29,932 nt of DNA from JAVBNU01 sp031551265 (GTDB lineage Bacteria; Cyanobacteriota; Vampirovibrionia; Gastranaerophilales; Gastranaerophilaceae). The DNA lies in contig JAVBNU010000004.1 of NCBI GenBank assembly GCA_031551265.1, forward strand, positions 1-29,932. The letters are read 5' to 3'. Positions 6,264-13,430 of the stretch are shown here, one piece after another. Numbering within the stretch: the first letter of the stretch is position 1; every line of letters starts with the position of its first letter. The translations under genes and the position numbers were made by a program. The notes below the pieces were generated by a model. It was not told the origin of the DNA. It worked only from the letters and a program-made list of their open reading frames with translations, and did not search any database.

Positions 6264-8177
6264 ATGAACAAAAGCCAATCCGCAGGAATCTGGATAGTAA
6301 TTGTATTCTTGAGTATTATATTATTTGCGATGCTTTTTATAGGGCCGACAACTAACACGCCCAAGATATCGTATACTGAGTTTTTAAACAAAGTTAGCGC
6401 GAAAGAGATAAAAAAGGTTGAAATTGAAGGCGCCACATTAACGGCGATACCTGTAAAACAGCCCGAAACAAAAGAAGAGCCAGCTCAAATGGGTATTGGC
6501 GAAGGTAAATTCGCTCAAAATATGATGTTACCGGGTGCGAAAGTTGCAACGGCTCAGTTGCAGTATGAAGTGCAAATCCCGACAAATGACACGAGTTTGT
6601 ATTCGAAGCTCGAAGAAAATAATGTCGAAATAGCTATCAAAAAGCCTGCTGAGTCGGGTGCGCTGCTGGGTATTTTAGGCAATTTATTCTTGCCGATTTT
6701 ATTGTTTATATTATTCATTGTGATAATGACGAAAACGCTGCAAGCTGGTGGCTCTCAGGCGATGTCTTTTGGGAAAAGCAAAGCAAAATTGATGCAGGAT
6801 AAAGTTAAAATAACATTCAAAGATGTTGCAGGTATTGATGAAGAACGTCAAGAGCTTGAGGAAATTGTTGACTTCTTGAAGAATGGCGAAAAGTATATTA
6901 AGCTTGGGGCAAAAATCCCTAAGGGTGTTCTTTTGGTTGGTTCACCGGGTACGGGTAAAACGTTGATGGCGAAAGCTGTCGCTGGTGAAGCAGGAGTTCC
7001 GTTCTTTTCAATAAGTGGTTCTGACTTCGTTGAAATGTTCGTCGGGGTGGGGGCTTCGCGTGTAAGAGATTTGTTTGAGCAGGCGAAAAAAAACCAGCCA
7101 TGTATTATATTTATTGACGAGATTGATGCGGTAGGCCGTCAGCGCGGCGCCGGCATGGGCGGCGGTCACGATGAGCGTGAGCAAACGCTCAATCAATTGC
7201 TTGTTGAGATGGATGGCTTTGATGAAAATACTAATATAATTATCATAGCTGCGACAAACCGCCCTGATATTCTTGATAATGCGCTATTGCGTCCGGGACG
7301 TTTTGACAGACAAATTGCTGTAAGCACGCCTGATATAAACGGGCGTGAGCAAATTTTGGAAGTTCACGCTAAAAACAAGCCATTAGCCGAAGATGTGGAT
7401 TTAAAAGTGCTGGCTAAGCGTACGCCAGGCTTTACGGGGGCTGATTTACAGAATTTGTTGAATGAGGCGGCTCTTTATGCGGCTAGGCTCAATAAAGAGA
7501 AGATTTCAATGTCAGAAATTGACGTTTCAATTGATAAAGTTATTGCAGGTATTGAAAAGAAAAGCAAAGTAATGACTGATGAAGATAAGGAAACTACGGC
7601 GTATCATGAGGTTGGGCACGCGTTGATATCGAAGTTTATTGAAGAAGGCGACGTACTGCATAAAGTCTCGATAATCCCCCGTGGCATGGCCTTAGGCTTG
7701 ACCTGGTATAAGCCTAAAGATGAGAGTGTATCTACACGTAAAACTAAATTGCTGGCTCGTATTACGGCTGCTTTAGGTGGTCGTGCTGCTGAGGAAATAA
7801 TGTACGGCAGAGAAAGTGTTTGTACCGGCGCAGCGCAGGATTTGAAAGTTGTTACTGATATGGCGCGTAAGATGGTCACTGCATGGGGTATGTCAGACAA
7901 AATGGGTAACATGACGTATGGCAAAAATGACGAACATGTCTTTATGGGACGTGATTTTGGGCATACAAAAGATTATTCGGAAGAGACTGCTGCTGCTCTT
8001 GATAAAGAGGTTAAACGCATTGTAGACGAGCGTTATGAAGTTGCAAAGAAAATTCTTACTGAAAATAAAGACATGCTTGAAGCTATTTCGAAAGAGCTTT
8101 TAGAGAAAGAAACTCTTGATGAAAAAGAGGTAGACGAAATCATAGAGCGCATCAGAGCCGAAAGACACCCCGCATAA
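6264..8177 (+). CDS. ftsH: ATP-dependent zinc metalloprotease FtsH
   Basis: FtsH is a hexameric, membrane-anchored AAA+ protease that degrades misfolded membrane proteins and short-lived regulators. In many Gram-negatives it also adjusts lipid A synthesis through LpxC, which may matter beside lpxI-lpxB. The 637-aa protein has TM1 (about residues 9-28), an extracytoplasmic domain to about residue 130, and TM2 (ILGNLFLPILLFILFIVIM). Walker A is GSPGTGKT at 226-233, with Ser where GPPGTGKT is usual. Walker B is IIFIDEIDAVG, followed by the second region of homology NRPDILDNALLRPGRFDRQ. The zinc site is HEVGH (H448, H452) plus D526. The ATG at 6264 follows AGAGGG; an in-frame TTG 21 nt upstream is rejected. 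Confidence 0.97.
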   Translation: MNKSQSAGIWIVIVFLSIILFAMLFIGPTTNTPKISYTEFLNKVSAKEIKKVEIEGATLTAIPVKQPETKEEPAQMGIGEGKFAQNMMLPGAKVATAQLQYEVQIPTNDTSLYSKLEENNVEIAIKKPAESGALLGILGNLFLPILLFILFIVIMTKTLQAGGSQAMSFGKSKAKLMQDKVKITFKDVAGIDEERQELEEIVDFLKNGEKYIKLGAKIPKGVLLVGSPGTGKTLMAKAVAGEAGVPFFSISGSDFVEMFVGVGASRVRDLFEQAKKNQPCIIFIDEIDAVGRQRGAGMGGGHDEREQTLNQLLVEMDGFDENTNIIIIAATNRPDILDNALLRPGRFDRQIAVSTPDINGREQILEVHAKNKPLAEDVDLKVLAKRTPGFTGADLQNLLNEAALYAARLNKEKISMSEIDVSIDKVIAGIEKKSKVMTDEDKETTAYHEVGHALISKFIEEGDVLHKVSIIPRGMALGLTWYKPKDESVSTRKTKLLARITAALGGRAAEEIMYGRESVCTGAAQDLKVVTDMARKMVTAWGMSDKMGNMTYGKNDEHVFMGRDFGHTKDYSEETAAALDKEVKRIVDERYEVAKKILTENKDMLEAISKELLEKETLDEKEVDEIIERIRAERHPA

Positions 8178-8206
8178 AACTGAGCATGCCATAAAATTTT
8201 AATATC

Positions 8207-8243
8207 AAAAAGACCGCTAGTTTCAATATTGGCGGTCTTTTTG
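8207..8243 (+). terminator. Intrinsic terminator of ftsH
   Basis: AAAAAGACCGC (8207-8217) pairs perfectly with GCGGTCTTTTT (8232-8242) around a 14-nt loop, ending in a T-run. It lies 29 nt after the ftsH stop. The paired A and T tracts could make it act in both directions. Confidence 0.88.
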
Positions 8244-8288
8244 GCTTGTTTCTGTATGTAAAAAACCAGCATGGTTTTTTCAAAATAT

Positions 8289-8326
8289 CATACTCAGGTA
8301 TGCGAAACTTTATACTTAATTATAAT
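8289..8326 (+). promoter_or_regulatory. Flagellin-1 promoter with shared palindrome
   Basis: CATACT-CA-GGTATG (8289-8302) lies 18 nt before TATAAT (8321-8326). The 18-nt spacer contains AAACTTTATACTT, also found upstream of flagellin 3. The hexamer at the normal -35 distance (GTATGC) is not a sigma-70 -35, so activation through the palindrome is plausible. The leader would be about 200 nt. Confidence 0.65.
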
Positions 8327-8416
8327 TTCAGTCTGCTTGAAAAAGCCTTATAGTGAAAGTGTTAAAAGTTACGAGGAAATAAAACAACTCCTCACTTGCT
8401 ATCAACACACTAGAAA

Positions 8417-8518
8417 AAATTAATTGCTATCAAAAAATAAAAAATACACGGAATGTATTTAAGAGAGAAATTAATTGCTATCAAAAAAATAATACAAAGG
8501 ACTGTAATAAAAATACTG
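8417..8518 (+). repeat. Tandem 51-bp duplication in the flagellin-1 leader
   Basis: A 21-bp block containing TTAATTGCTATCAAAAAA occurs identically at 8417-8437 and 8468-8488, exactly 51 bp apart. Each block is followed by a TACA..GGA..TGTA hairpin. A third TTGCTATCAA lies at 8396-8405. The units beyond the 21-bp block have diverged. Confidence 0.75.
8442..8460 (+). promoter_or_regulatory. CsrA-site-like leader hairpin, flagellin 1 (distal)
   Basis: AAATACA (8442-8448) and TGTATTT (8454-8460) form a 7-bp stem with the loop CGGAA. The GGA in a hairpin loop flanked by AUACA and UGU resembles the CsrA/RsmA consensus RUACARGGAUGU. CsrA binding is inferred. Confidence 0.6.
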
Positions 8519-8525
8519 AAAGGAG
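8493..8525 (+). promoter_or_regulatory. Second GGA hairpin and Shine-Dalgarno, flagellin 1
   Basis: TACA (8493-8496) and TGTA (8503-8506) flank AAGGAC, putting a second GGA in a loop, although the stem is only 4 bp. The strong SD AAAGGAG (8519-8525) lies 6 nt before the ATG at 8532 and supplies a third GGA. In Bacillus hag a CsrA site overlaps the SD in the same way. Confidence 0.5.
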
Positions 8526-8531
8526 ATCATT

Positions 8532-9398
8532 ATGCCAGTTATTGTCAACACTAACGTGCAATCTTTGGTTGCGCAAAGACACTTGAGCCACTCTACAACA
8601 AGTTTGGCCACAGCCACACAAAGGTTATCAACAGGTTTAAAAATTAACAGAGCTGCTGACGATGCAGCAGGTTTGTTCATCGCAAAAGGATTAGAATCAC
8701 AACTTAGGGGTTCACAACAATGTCAGACTAACATCGCACTGGGGATTAACGTACTTCAAATAGCAGAGGGTGACCTAACAACAATTCAAGAAAACGTTAT
8801 GCGTATTAAAGACTTAACAACCCAAGCAGCTAACGGCGTGTACTCAACAGCCGCAAGACTGGCTATGGCAAACGAAGTCAAAGCACGTATAGAAGAGATT
8901 GACCGTATATCGAAAGCCTCAACATTCAACGGTAAACATCTATTAGATGGTACTGACGATGACTTGAAAGACGGCTTGAGATTGCAGGTCGGAGCAGGGT
9001 CACCCGCAGATGCTAACGCCATTATTATTAAAGGTGTATTTGATGATGCGTCTGACGCCAAAGGTATTGGCATAATCGCAGATGCTACAACAGTAGATAC
9101 AGCATTTGCATCGGCTTCCGCTTCCGCTTTGTACATTGCAACATGTGAAAAGGCACTTGACAATGTATCGGCAAAGCGCGCAAGTATAGGTGTAGTACAA
9201 AGTCGTTTGGAAATGACAGCGGAGAGTTTGGCGGTAACAATCGAAAACGTATCCGCAGCGAAATCAACCATTATGGATACTGACGTAGCAGCCACAACTT
9301 CAGAGTACACAAGAGCGCAGATTCTGCAGCAAATAGGAACATCTATGCTTACTCAAGCCAACGCAGCACCACAAATAGCATTATCGCTACTGGGCTAA
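8532..9398 (+). CDS. fliC: Flagellin 1
   Basis: The filament subunit, exported through the flagellar type III apparatus. The 288-aa protein has the conserved N-terminal D0/D1 helices (VIVNTNVQSLVAQRHL, QRLSTGLKINRAADDAAGLF) and the C-terminal half ending in SMLTQANAAPQIALSLLG. The central part (about 140-200) is short and variable, so there is no large D2/D3 domain. The N-terminal segment MRIKDLTTQAAN corresponds to the FliC region around R90 recognised by TLR5; the Arg at that position is kept but neighbours differ. This copy is the most divergent of the three (RHLSHSTTSL where the others have RNL...NGL). It has its own promoter, GGA-hairpin leader and terminator. The start is fixed by AAAGGAG 6 nt upstream. 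Confidence 0.96.
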   Translation: MPVIVNTNVQSLVAQRHLSHSTTSLATATQRLSTGLKINRAADDAAGLFIAKGLESQLRGSQQCQTNIALGINVLQIAEGDLTTIQENVMRIKDLTTQAANGVYSTAARLAMANEVKARIEEIDRISKASTFNGKHLLDGTDDDLKDGLRLQVGAGSPADANAIIIKGVFDDASDAKGIGIIADATTVDTAFASASASALYIATCEKALDNVSAKRASIGVVQSRLEMTAESLAVTIENVSAAKSTIMDTDVAATTSEYTRAQILQQIGTSMLTQANAAPQIALSLLG

Positions 9399-9410
9399 TA
9401 AAAATTTAGA

Positions 9411-9464
9411 TAACTAGTGATGGCAATATTAACAGTATGAGGTCGGAAACGACCTCTTTTTTTT
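9411..9464 (+). terminator. Flagellin-1 3' UTR block and intrinsic terminator
   Basis: A 24-nt block beginning TAACTAGTGATGGC (9411-9434) is identical to that after flagellin 3. It is followed by GAGGTCG-GAAA-CGACCTC (9439-9456), a perfect 7-bp stem with a GNRA tetraloop, and eight T. Confidence 0.93.
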
Positions 9465-9579
9465 GTTTGTGGCATGGTTGAGTAAATGCGTACATTGGAA
9501 TCTGATTTCTGTAAATACTGCTATAGATTGAGAGAATGAGCATTTCTCCTCCTTGCGATGTAGAAAATTTCAAAAAGTT

Positions 9580-9617
9580 CATACTAAAGTATGGCAAATT
9601 TTATACTTTATTATAAT
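9580..9617 (+). promoter_or_regulatory. Flagellin-2 promoter with shared palindrome
   Basis: CATACT-AA-AGTATG (9580-9593) is a perfect 6+6 palindrome, 18 nt upstream of TATAAT (9612-9617). It is the same arrangement as for flagellins 1 and 3. The remaining flagellin 1-2 gap holds the first gene's terminator and this gene's leader. Confidence 0.7.
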
Positions 9618-9693
9618 TTAACTTTCGAAAAAAATTTTGTAATATAAAAAAGGATTAAACAGTATAACAAATTTATATCGTTTATTTTTTACA

Positions 9694-9723
9694 ATACAAG
9701 GGAATGTATCTAGTTGAAAGGAG
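9694..9723 (+). promoter_or_regulatory. CsrA-site-like hairpin and SD, flagellin 2
   Basis: ATACA (9694-9698) and TGTAT (9705-9709) flank AGGGAA. The sequence AUACAAGGGAAUGU matches the CsrA consensus RUACARGGAUGU except for two inserted bases. The SD AAAGGAG (9717-9723) lies 7 nt before the ATG at 9731. Confidence 0.6.
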
Positions 9724-9730
9724 ATCAATT

Positions 9731-10603
9731 ATGGCAGTTATTGTAAACACAAACGTGCAATCTCTTATTGCGCAAAGAAACTTAAGTCAAGCGACAAACG
9801 GCTTAGCAGATGCTACGCAAAGATTATCAACAGGTTTGAAAATCAACAAAGCAGCAGATGACGCAGCTGGTTTATTTATTGCGAAAGGTTTAGAATCGCA
9901 GTTAAGAGGTTCACAACAATGTCAGACTAACATTTCGTTAGGTGTAAACGTACTACAAATCGCTGAAGGCGACTTGACAACAATCCAAGATAACGTTATG
10001 CGTATCAAAGACTTGGCAACTCAAGCAGCTAACGGTGTTTATTCAACAGCATCAAGAACAGCGATGGCTAATGAGGTTAACGCCCGTGTTGCTGAGATTG
10101 ACCGTGTATCTAAAGCTTCTACATTTAATGGTATGAGTTTATTAGACGGCAACAGCAACTTAGCAAACGGCTTAAGACTTCAAGTTGGTGCAGGTTCAGG
10201 TGCTGACGCTAACTCAATCAATGTCACAGGTGTATTTGGTAAATCAGATGCAGACGGCATTGGCTTGAAAGGTACGGAATCAGCTACAGCAGCAGCAGTT
10301 ACAAAAGCATTTGCATCAGCTTCAGCTTCAGCAGCTTACATCAAAACATGTGAAGATGCTCTGACAAACATATCAACAAAACGTTCAAACATCGGTGTGG
10401 CACAAAGCCGTTTGGAAATGGCTTCTCAAGGTCTATCAACAACTATTGAGAACGTATCTGCAGCTAAATCTACAGTTATGGATACTGACGTAGCAGCTAC
10501 AACTTCTGATTATACAAAAAATCAGATTCTGCAACAAATCTCATCAGCTATGTTGACTCAGGCCAACTCAGCACCATCGATTGCGTTATCGTTGATTAGA
10601 TAA
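9731..10603 (+). CDS. fliC: Flagellin 2
   Basis: The second flagellin, 290 aa, with N-terminal VIVNTNVQSLIAQRNLSQA and RLSTGLKINKAADDAAGLF. Its C-terminal D0 helix ends SSAMLTQANSAPSIALSLIR. It is very similar to flagellin 3 in both conserved ends and differs mainly at about residues 140-200, where GKSDADGIGLKGTESATAA replaces the equivalent stretch. The open frame extends upstream to an ATG at 9704. That ATG lies inside the leader hairpin and has no SD, so 9731, with AAAGGAG 7 nt before, is the start. Monocistronic, with its own promoter and terminator. Expressed together, the three could form a mixed filament. Confidence 0.96.
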   Translation: MAVIVNTNVQSLIAQRNLSQATNGLADATQRLSTGLKINKAADDAAGLFIAKGLESQLRGSQQCQTNISLGVNVLQIAEGDLTTIQDNVMRIKDLATQAANGVYSTASRTAMANEVNARVAEIDRVSKASTFNGMSLLDGNSNLANGLRLQVGAGSGADANSINVTGVFGKSDADGIGLKGTESATAAAVTKAFASASASAAYIKTCEDALTNISTKRSNIGVAQSRLEMASQGLSTTIENVSAAKSTVMDTDVAATTSDYTKNQILQQISSAMLTQANSAPSIALSLIR

Positions 10604-10616
10604 TACATGTTAACTA

Positions 10617-10669
10617 TAACTAAATGATGGCAATATCAAAATTGAGGCTGGAAACAGCCTCTTTCTTTT
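10617..10669 (+). terminator. Flagellin-2 3' UTR block and intrinsic terminator
   Basis: A diverged version of the shared 3' block (TAACTAAATGATGGCAATAT, from 10617) precedes GAGGCTG-GAAA-CAGCCTC (10644-10661) and a T-rich tract. The stem differs from those of flagellins 1 and 3 by paired changes that keep the pairing. Confidence 0.92.
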
Positions 10670-10720
10670 GCTTTTAGCCTGTTTTGCTGTTGTTTTCTTT
10701 GCTTAGTTTTTACAAAAGTT

Positions 10721-10758
10721 CATACCAAAGTATGCAAAACTTTATACTTTCTTATAAT
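10721..10758 (+). promoter_or_regulatory. Flagellin-3 promoter with shared palindrome
   Basis: CATACC-AA-AGTATG (10721-10734) lies 18 nt before TATAAT (10753-10758). Downstream, the leader contains three spaced TTAGGG motifs (from about 10806, 10828 and 10840), two of them in the context ATTAGGGAATCAA and ATTAGGGATTCAA, not present in the other two leaders. Confidence 0.68.
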
Positions 10759-10867
10759 TTCATTGAGTTGAAAAATTTAGTATATTAACAATGTGAAAAC
10801 TTTAATTAGGGAATCAAGATAGTCAGATTAGGGATTCAATTAGGGTAATTTAGTTATAGTAAAAAAG

Positions 10868-10902
10868 CATACAACGGAATGTATGTCGCTCAGTGAAAGG
10901 AG
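10868..10902 (+). promoter_or_regulatory. CsrA-site-like hairpin and SD, flagellin 3
   Basis: CATACA (10868-10873) and TGTATG (10880-10885) form a 6-bp stem with the loop ACGGAA. The SD AAAGGAG (10896-10902) lies 6 nt before the ATG. The layout matches that of flagellin 2. Confidence 0.6.
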
Positions 10903-10908
10903 ATCATT

Positions 10909-11769
10909 ATGGGAGTTATAGTTAACACGAACGTGCAATCTTTGATTGCGCAAAGAAACTTAACAAAATCGACAAACGGTTTGGCAGACGCTACTCAAAG
11001 ATTATCAACAGGTTTGAAAATCAACAAAGCAGCAGATGACGCAGCCGGTTTATTTATCGCTAAAGGATTAGAATCACAGTTGAGAGGTTCTCAACAATGT
11101 CAAACTAACATCGCTTTAGGTGTAAACGTATTACAAATCGCGGAAGGTGACTTGACAACAATCCAAGATAACGTTATGCGTATCAAAGACTTGACAACAC
11201 AAGCAGCAAACGGTGTTTACTCTACAGCATCAAGAGAAGCAATGGCAAACGAGGTTAAAGCTCGTGTAGAAGAAATCGACCGCGTATCTAAAGCATCTAC
11301 ATTCAATGGTATTAACCTATTAGACGGCAAAAGTAATCTACTTACAGACGGTTTAAGATTACAAGTTGGTGCCGGTTCACCGTCAGACGCTAACTCAATT
11401 ACAGTTAAAGATGTATTCACTGATTCAAGTGCAAAAGGTATTGGATTGGCAGCAAATTCAACTGCTATTGATGATGCATTCGCTACAGCAACAGCTTCAG
11501 CAGCATTCATCGCAGTCTGCGAAAAATCATTGGTAGACCTATCTACAAAACGTGCGAACATCGGGGTAGCTCAAAGCCGTTTGGAAATGGCTTCTGAAGC
11601 ACTAGCTACTACAATTGAGAACGTATCCGCAGCTAAATCTACAATCATGGATACTGACGTTGCAGCTACTACATCTGATTATACAAAAAATCAAATCCTG
11701 CAACAAATCTCATCAGCTATGTTAACGCAAGCTAACCAAGCTCCATCTATCGCATTATCATTGATTTAG
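10909..11769 (+). CDS. fliC: Flagellin 3
   Basis: The third flagellin, 286 aa, again with only conserved D0/D1 ends and a short central region. The N terminus is VIVNTNVQSLIAQRNLTKS, and the C terminus SSAMLTQANQAPSIALSLI ends one residue shorter than the other two. Codons of the conserved blocks are close to those of flagellin 2, consistent with gene duplication or conversion. A start at 10909 is set by AAAGGAG 6 nt upstream. A long antisense open frame here is a composition shadow. The gene is followed by a strong terminator separating it from the convergent cysE. Confidence 0.96.
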   Translation: MGVIVNTNVQSLIAQRNLTKSTNGLADATQRLSTGLKINKAADDAAGLFIAKGLESQLRGSQQCQTNIALGVNVLQIAEGDLTTIQDNVMRIKDLTTQAANGVYSTASREAMANEVKARVEEIDRVSKASTFNGINLLDGKSNLLTDGLRLQVGAGSPSDANSITVKDVFTDSSAKGIGLAANSTAIDDAFATATASAAFIAVCEKSLVDLSTKRANIGVAQSRLEMASEALATTIENVSAAKSTIMDTDVAATTSDYTKNQILQQISSAMLTQANQAPSIALSLI

Positions 11770-11788
11770 ATAATAACTATTACATATA

Positions 11789-11841
11789 TAACTAGTGATG
11801 GCAATATTAACAACGAGGTCGGCAACGACCTCTTTTTTTTT
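11789..11841 (+). terminator. Flagellin-3 3' UTR block and intrinsic terminator
   Basis: The 24-nt block at 11789-11812 is identical to the flagellin-1 block. GAGGTCG-GCAA-CGACCTC (11815-11832) with nine T follows. The stop codon of cysE, on the other strand, begins 2 nt beyond. Confidence 0.93.
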
Positions 11842-11842
11842 G

Positions 11843-12499
11843 CTAAGAATCAGAATCCATATTAATAAATTCTTTGATTTCTTTTATCTCATATGTTAAG
11901 CGTCTAAGCTGACAAGTAATAGGATCCGGAATCCTGTTGTGCATAAGCTGGCCGTCAACAATAAAATCTTGTTTAACAATTCGCCCCGGGATGCCAACAA
12001 CCGTGGAACAAGCGGGAACATCGTCAACAACAACTGAGCCTGCACCTATACGCGAATTTTCTTCGATTTTTATATTACCTAAAACTTTTGCACCTGCTCC
12101 GATAGTTACAAAATCGCAAATAGTCGGGTGGCGTTTGCCACACTCTTTTCCTGTACCACCAAGCGTCACACCCTGATAAATCAGGACATCGTCGCCAACA
12201 ATTGTAGTTTCACCAATAACAACTCCCATACCGTGGTCTATAAAAAAACGTCTGCCAATAGTGGCGCCCGGGTGAATTTCTACACCTGTTACAAATCTTA
12301 CACAGTATGAAATAAAGCGTGGAATAAACGGCAGCTTCCAGTAATGCAATTTGTGAGCAATTCTATGCCAGAAAAGAGCTTGTAAGCCCGGATATAGAAA
12401 AATAACTTCTAAAATATTATTCGCCGCAGGATCCTTCTCATAAATTGTTTTAATATCCTCTATTGTTAGTGTAATGGCTTTTTTAATCAGTTTAAACAT
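11843..12499 (-). CDS. cysE: Serine O-acetyltransferase CysE
   Basis: CysE acetylates L-serine with acetyl-CoA to O-acetylserine, the substrate of the adjacent CysK. The 218-aa protein has an N-terminal helical part followed by a left-handed beta-helix of hexapeptide repeats. Key segments are GVEIHPGATIG, DHGMGVVIGET with the catalytic His, and LIYQGVTLGGTG. The ATG at 12499 has GAGG 4 nt upstream and starts 7 nt after the cysK stop. The longer open frame from 12544 adds 15 residues lying within cysK and is rejected. CysE and CysK form the cysteine synthase complex in many bacteria. Confidence 0.95.
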   Translation of the reverse strand: MFKLIKKAITLTIEDIKTIYEKDPAANNILEVIFLYPGLQALFWHRIAHKLHYWKLPFIPRFISYCVRFVTGVEIHPGATIGRRFFIDHGMGVVIGETTIVGDDVLIYQGVTLGGTGKECGKRHPTICDFVTIGAGAKVLGNIKIEENSRIGAGSVVVDDVPACSTVVGIPGRIVKQDFIVDGQLMHNRIPDPITCQLRRLTYEIKEIKEFINMDSDS

Positions 12500-12506
12500 A
12501 GTACCT

Positions 12507-13424
12507 CTATTTAAATAAGTCTGTGGACAGATATCTTTCGCCATAATCAGGCAAAATAACTACAATTGTTTTATTTCCGTATGCTCCCGAGGCCGATAGC
12601 GAAAGTGCAAGTTTCAGCGCAGCCCCGCCTGAAATTCCGCACAAAATACCTTCTTGGGTTGCAGCTAATTTTGCTGTTTCAATTGCATCAGCCGTTGTGA
12701 CTGTGAACACCTGATTCACCAGCTCCAAGTCTAAATTATCAGGGATAAAGTTTGCCCCAATCCCTTGAATGCCGTGTGGTCCGGCTTGTCCTTGAGTAAT
12801 CAAAGGACTCTCTGCCGGTTCAATTCCAAATACTTTAATCTCCGGATTATAAGTTTTTAAAGCTTTAGCACAACCGGAAATAGTGCCGCCTGTACCTATT
12901 CCGGCAATCAAAACATCTATTTGCCCGTCTGTGTCATTATAAATCTCTTTTGCTGTGGTTAACTCATGTATTTTAGGGTTTGCAGGATTGCTAAATTGCA
13001 TCGGCATAAAAGAATTTTTATACATATCAGCCAATTCATGTGCTTTTTCTACCGCACCTTGCATTCCTAAAGTTTTATCTGTCAAAATTAGTTCTGCGCC
13101 ATATCCTTTGAGCATTTTTTTACGTTCTTCTGACATACTTTCAGGCATTGTTAGTATAAGCTTATAGCCTTTAACTGCGCAGCACATGGCAAGTCCTATA
13201 CCGGTATTGCCGCTGGTCGGCTCAATTATCACAGTATTTTTTTTAATCAAGCCCTCTGCTTCAGCTGCTTCCAGCATAGCAAGGGCAATACGATCCTTAA
13301 CCGAATGTGCGGGATTAAAATACTCGACTTTCGCGAGCACAACAGCATTACCGCTGTTTAACTTATTAATTTTCACCAGCGGTGTTTTACCTATTAATTC
13401 AGTTATATTTTCATAAATTTTCAT
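12507..13424 (-). CDS. cysK: Cysteine synthase (O-acetylserine sulfhydrylase) CysK
   Basis: A PLP enzyme that replaces the acetyl group of O-acetylserine with sulfide to give cysteine. The 305-aa protein has the PLP lysine in HSVKDR (K43), the substrate loop PTSGNTGIG, the phosphate-binding GTGGTISG, GISGG, and the C-terminal PDYGERYLST typical of CysK. The ATG at 13424 is used; the preceding TTG codon would add only one residue. It lies 6 nt after the tyrS stop and 7 nt before cysE, so tyrS-cysK-cysE is a tight transcription unit. No Cys or T-box type leader is seen. Confidence 0.95.
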   Translation of the reverse strand: MKIYENITELIGKTPLVKINKLNSGNAVVLAKVEYFNPAHSVKDRIALAMLEAAEAEGLIKKNTVIIEPTSGNTGIGLAMCCAVKGYKLILTMPESMSEERKKMLKGYGAELILTDKTLGMQGAVEKAHELADMYKNSFMPMQFSNPANPKIHELTTAKEIYNDTDGQIDVLIAGIGTGGTISGCAKALKTYNPEIKVFGIEPAESPLITQGQAGPHGIQGIGANFIPDNLDLELVNQVFTVTTADAIETAKLAATQEGILCGISGGAALKLALSLSASGAYGNKTIVVILPDYGERYLSTDLFK

Positions 13425-13430
13425 CAAAAC

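Noticed and set aside
8786..9310. 174-aa open frame antisense to flagellin 1, and a 114-aa one antisense to flagellin 3
   Set aside because: They mirror the low-stop codon use of the Ala/Thr-rich flagellin genes, have no SD, and their peptides show no family features.
9585..9611. Sigma-28-type promoter (TAAAGTAT at 9585)
   Set aside because: The expected GCCGATAA-like -10 is absent, and flagellins 1 and 3 do not keep the TAAAGT; a TATAAT box fits all three.
9704..9730. Upstream in-frame ATG for flagellin 2
   Set aside because: It lies in the leader hairpin without an SD. The 9731 ATG has AAAGGAG and the same N terminus as the other flagellins.
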